5,291 nt of DNA, taken from Candidatus Aenigmatarchaeota archaeon (GTDB lineage: Archaea > Aenigmatarchaeota > Aenigmatarchaeia > CG10238-14). The stretch's first letter is position 1, and each line of letters begins with the position of its first letter. Positions 5,203 to 5,291 of the stretch are shown in pieces. A model generated the notes under the pieces. It was not told the origin of the DNA, searched no databases, and saw only the letters and a program-made list of their open reading frames with translations. The translations under genes were made by a program, and so were the position numbers. The stretch lies in assembly GCA_026397455.1 (NCBI GenBank), contig JAPLUX010000073.1, forward strand, positions 1-5,291. Reading direction: 5' to 3'.

Positions 5203-5291
5203 TTATATCATTCTTCTGTATTCGTGTGGCCAGAACTCAACTTTTTTCCCATTTTTTTCAAGCATGATCGATAATTCAAGCATAAAGTTTG
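5203..5291 (-). pseudogene. tldE: End of the upstream, N-terminal part of the TldE-like gene (partial, ends in premature TAA)
   Basis: Reading in from the right edge, 28 codons (NFMLELSIMLEKNGKK, then VEFWPHEYRRMI) end in TAA at 5203-5205. This lies in the same frame as the TldE-like domain that starts at 5166. The strand-like segment, the charged NGKKVEFW turn and the RRMI-x-DLPVSKF join look like the end of the middle domain of TldD/TldE proteins, where an R-x-DL segment leads into the helix before the C-terminal domain. The simplest reading is one gene cut by a single nonsense codon. An alternative is an unrelated upstream gene that happens to end in frame. The larger N-terminal part lies outside the window. 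Confidence 0.55.

Noticed and set aside
5203..5205. TAA in the TldE-like gene read as a recoded sense codon
   Set aside because: TAA, TGA and TAG all end other genes in the window at sensible places, and TAA is not the codon used for pyrrolysine or selenocysteine.

Overview
The window reads as an AT-rich archaeal chromosome segment. The evidence is a XerA-type tyrosine recombinase, a cyclic-2,3-diphosphoglycerate-synthetase-family protein, BRE/TATA-like promoters about 26-29 bases ahead of start codons (leaderless style), partial GGTG(A)-type Shine-Dalgarno sites and a tRNA without an encoded CCA end. The single-anchor secreted protein with a Thr-rich linker, the short genes and the tight spacing are reminiscent of DPANN-type archaea, but that placement is inference. 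TAA, TGA and TAG all serve as ordinary gene ends here, so nothing suggests a recoded genetic code.

Layout. The left edge (1-80, minus strand) holds the first 26 codons of an unrecognised gene. An upstream region (81-243) carries two tiny plus-strand reading frames that would join by a -1 shift, a 7-bp inverted repeat, and a TATA/BRE promoter. This region leads into xerA (244-1059, plus). A tRNA-Pro(GGG) gene starts one base after the xerA stop. From 1145 to the right edge everything is on the minus strand, converging on the tRNA. In transcription order these are: a TldE/PmbA-like gene split by an in-frame TAA (5291 to 4426), a membrane-anchored protein with an extracytoplasmic Ada-like Cys/His module (4390-3953), a small two-helix membrane protein with HH and DxxxH residues (3917-3642), an M24B Xaa-Pro peptidase (3616-2501) and a cDPG-synthetase-family P-loop protein (2485-1145). 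Gaps between these genes are only 15 to 36 bases, so they may be co-transcribed, although TATA-like sequences before several of them suggest internal promoters.

Functionally the minus-strand cluster mixes protein turnover (TldE-like and prolidase-like peptidases), two small envelope proteins of unknown role, and a possible phosphometabolite or NTPase enzyme. xerA is the chromosome-dimer-resolution type of recombinase and looks like a housekeeping gene, not a mobile-element integrase.

The point most worth a second look is the TldE-like gene. The reading frame upstream of its only ATG is interrupted by a single TAA, yet the residues on both sides look like one continuous TldD/TldE protein. This implies a nonsense mutation, a split gene or a sequence error. 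I see no defence system, CRISPR array or transposon, and no clear evidence of a wholly new system.
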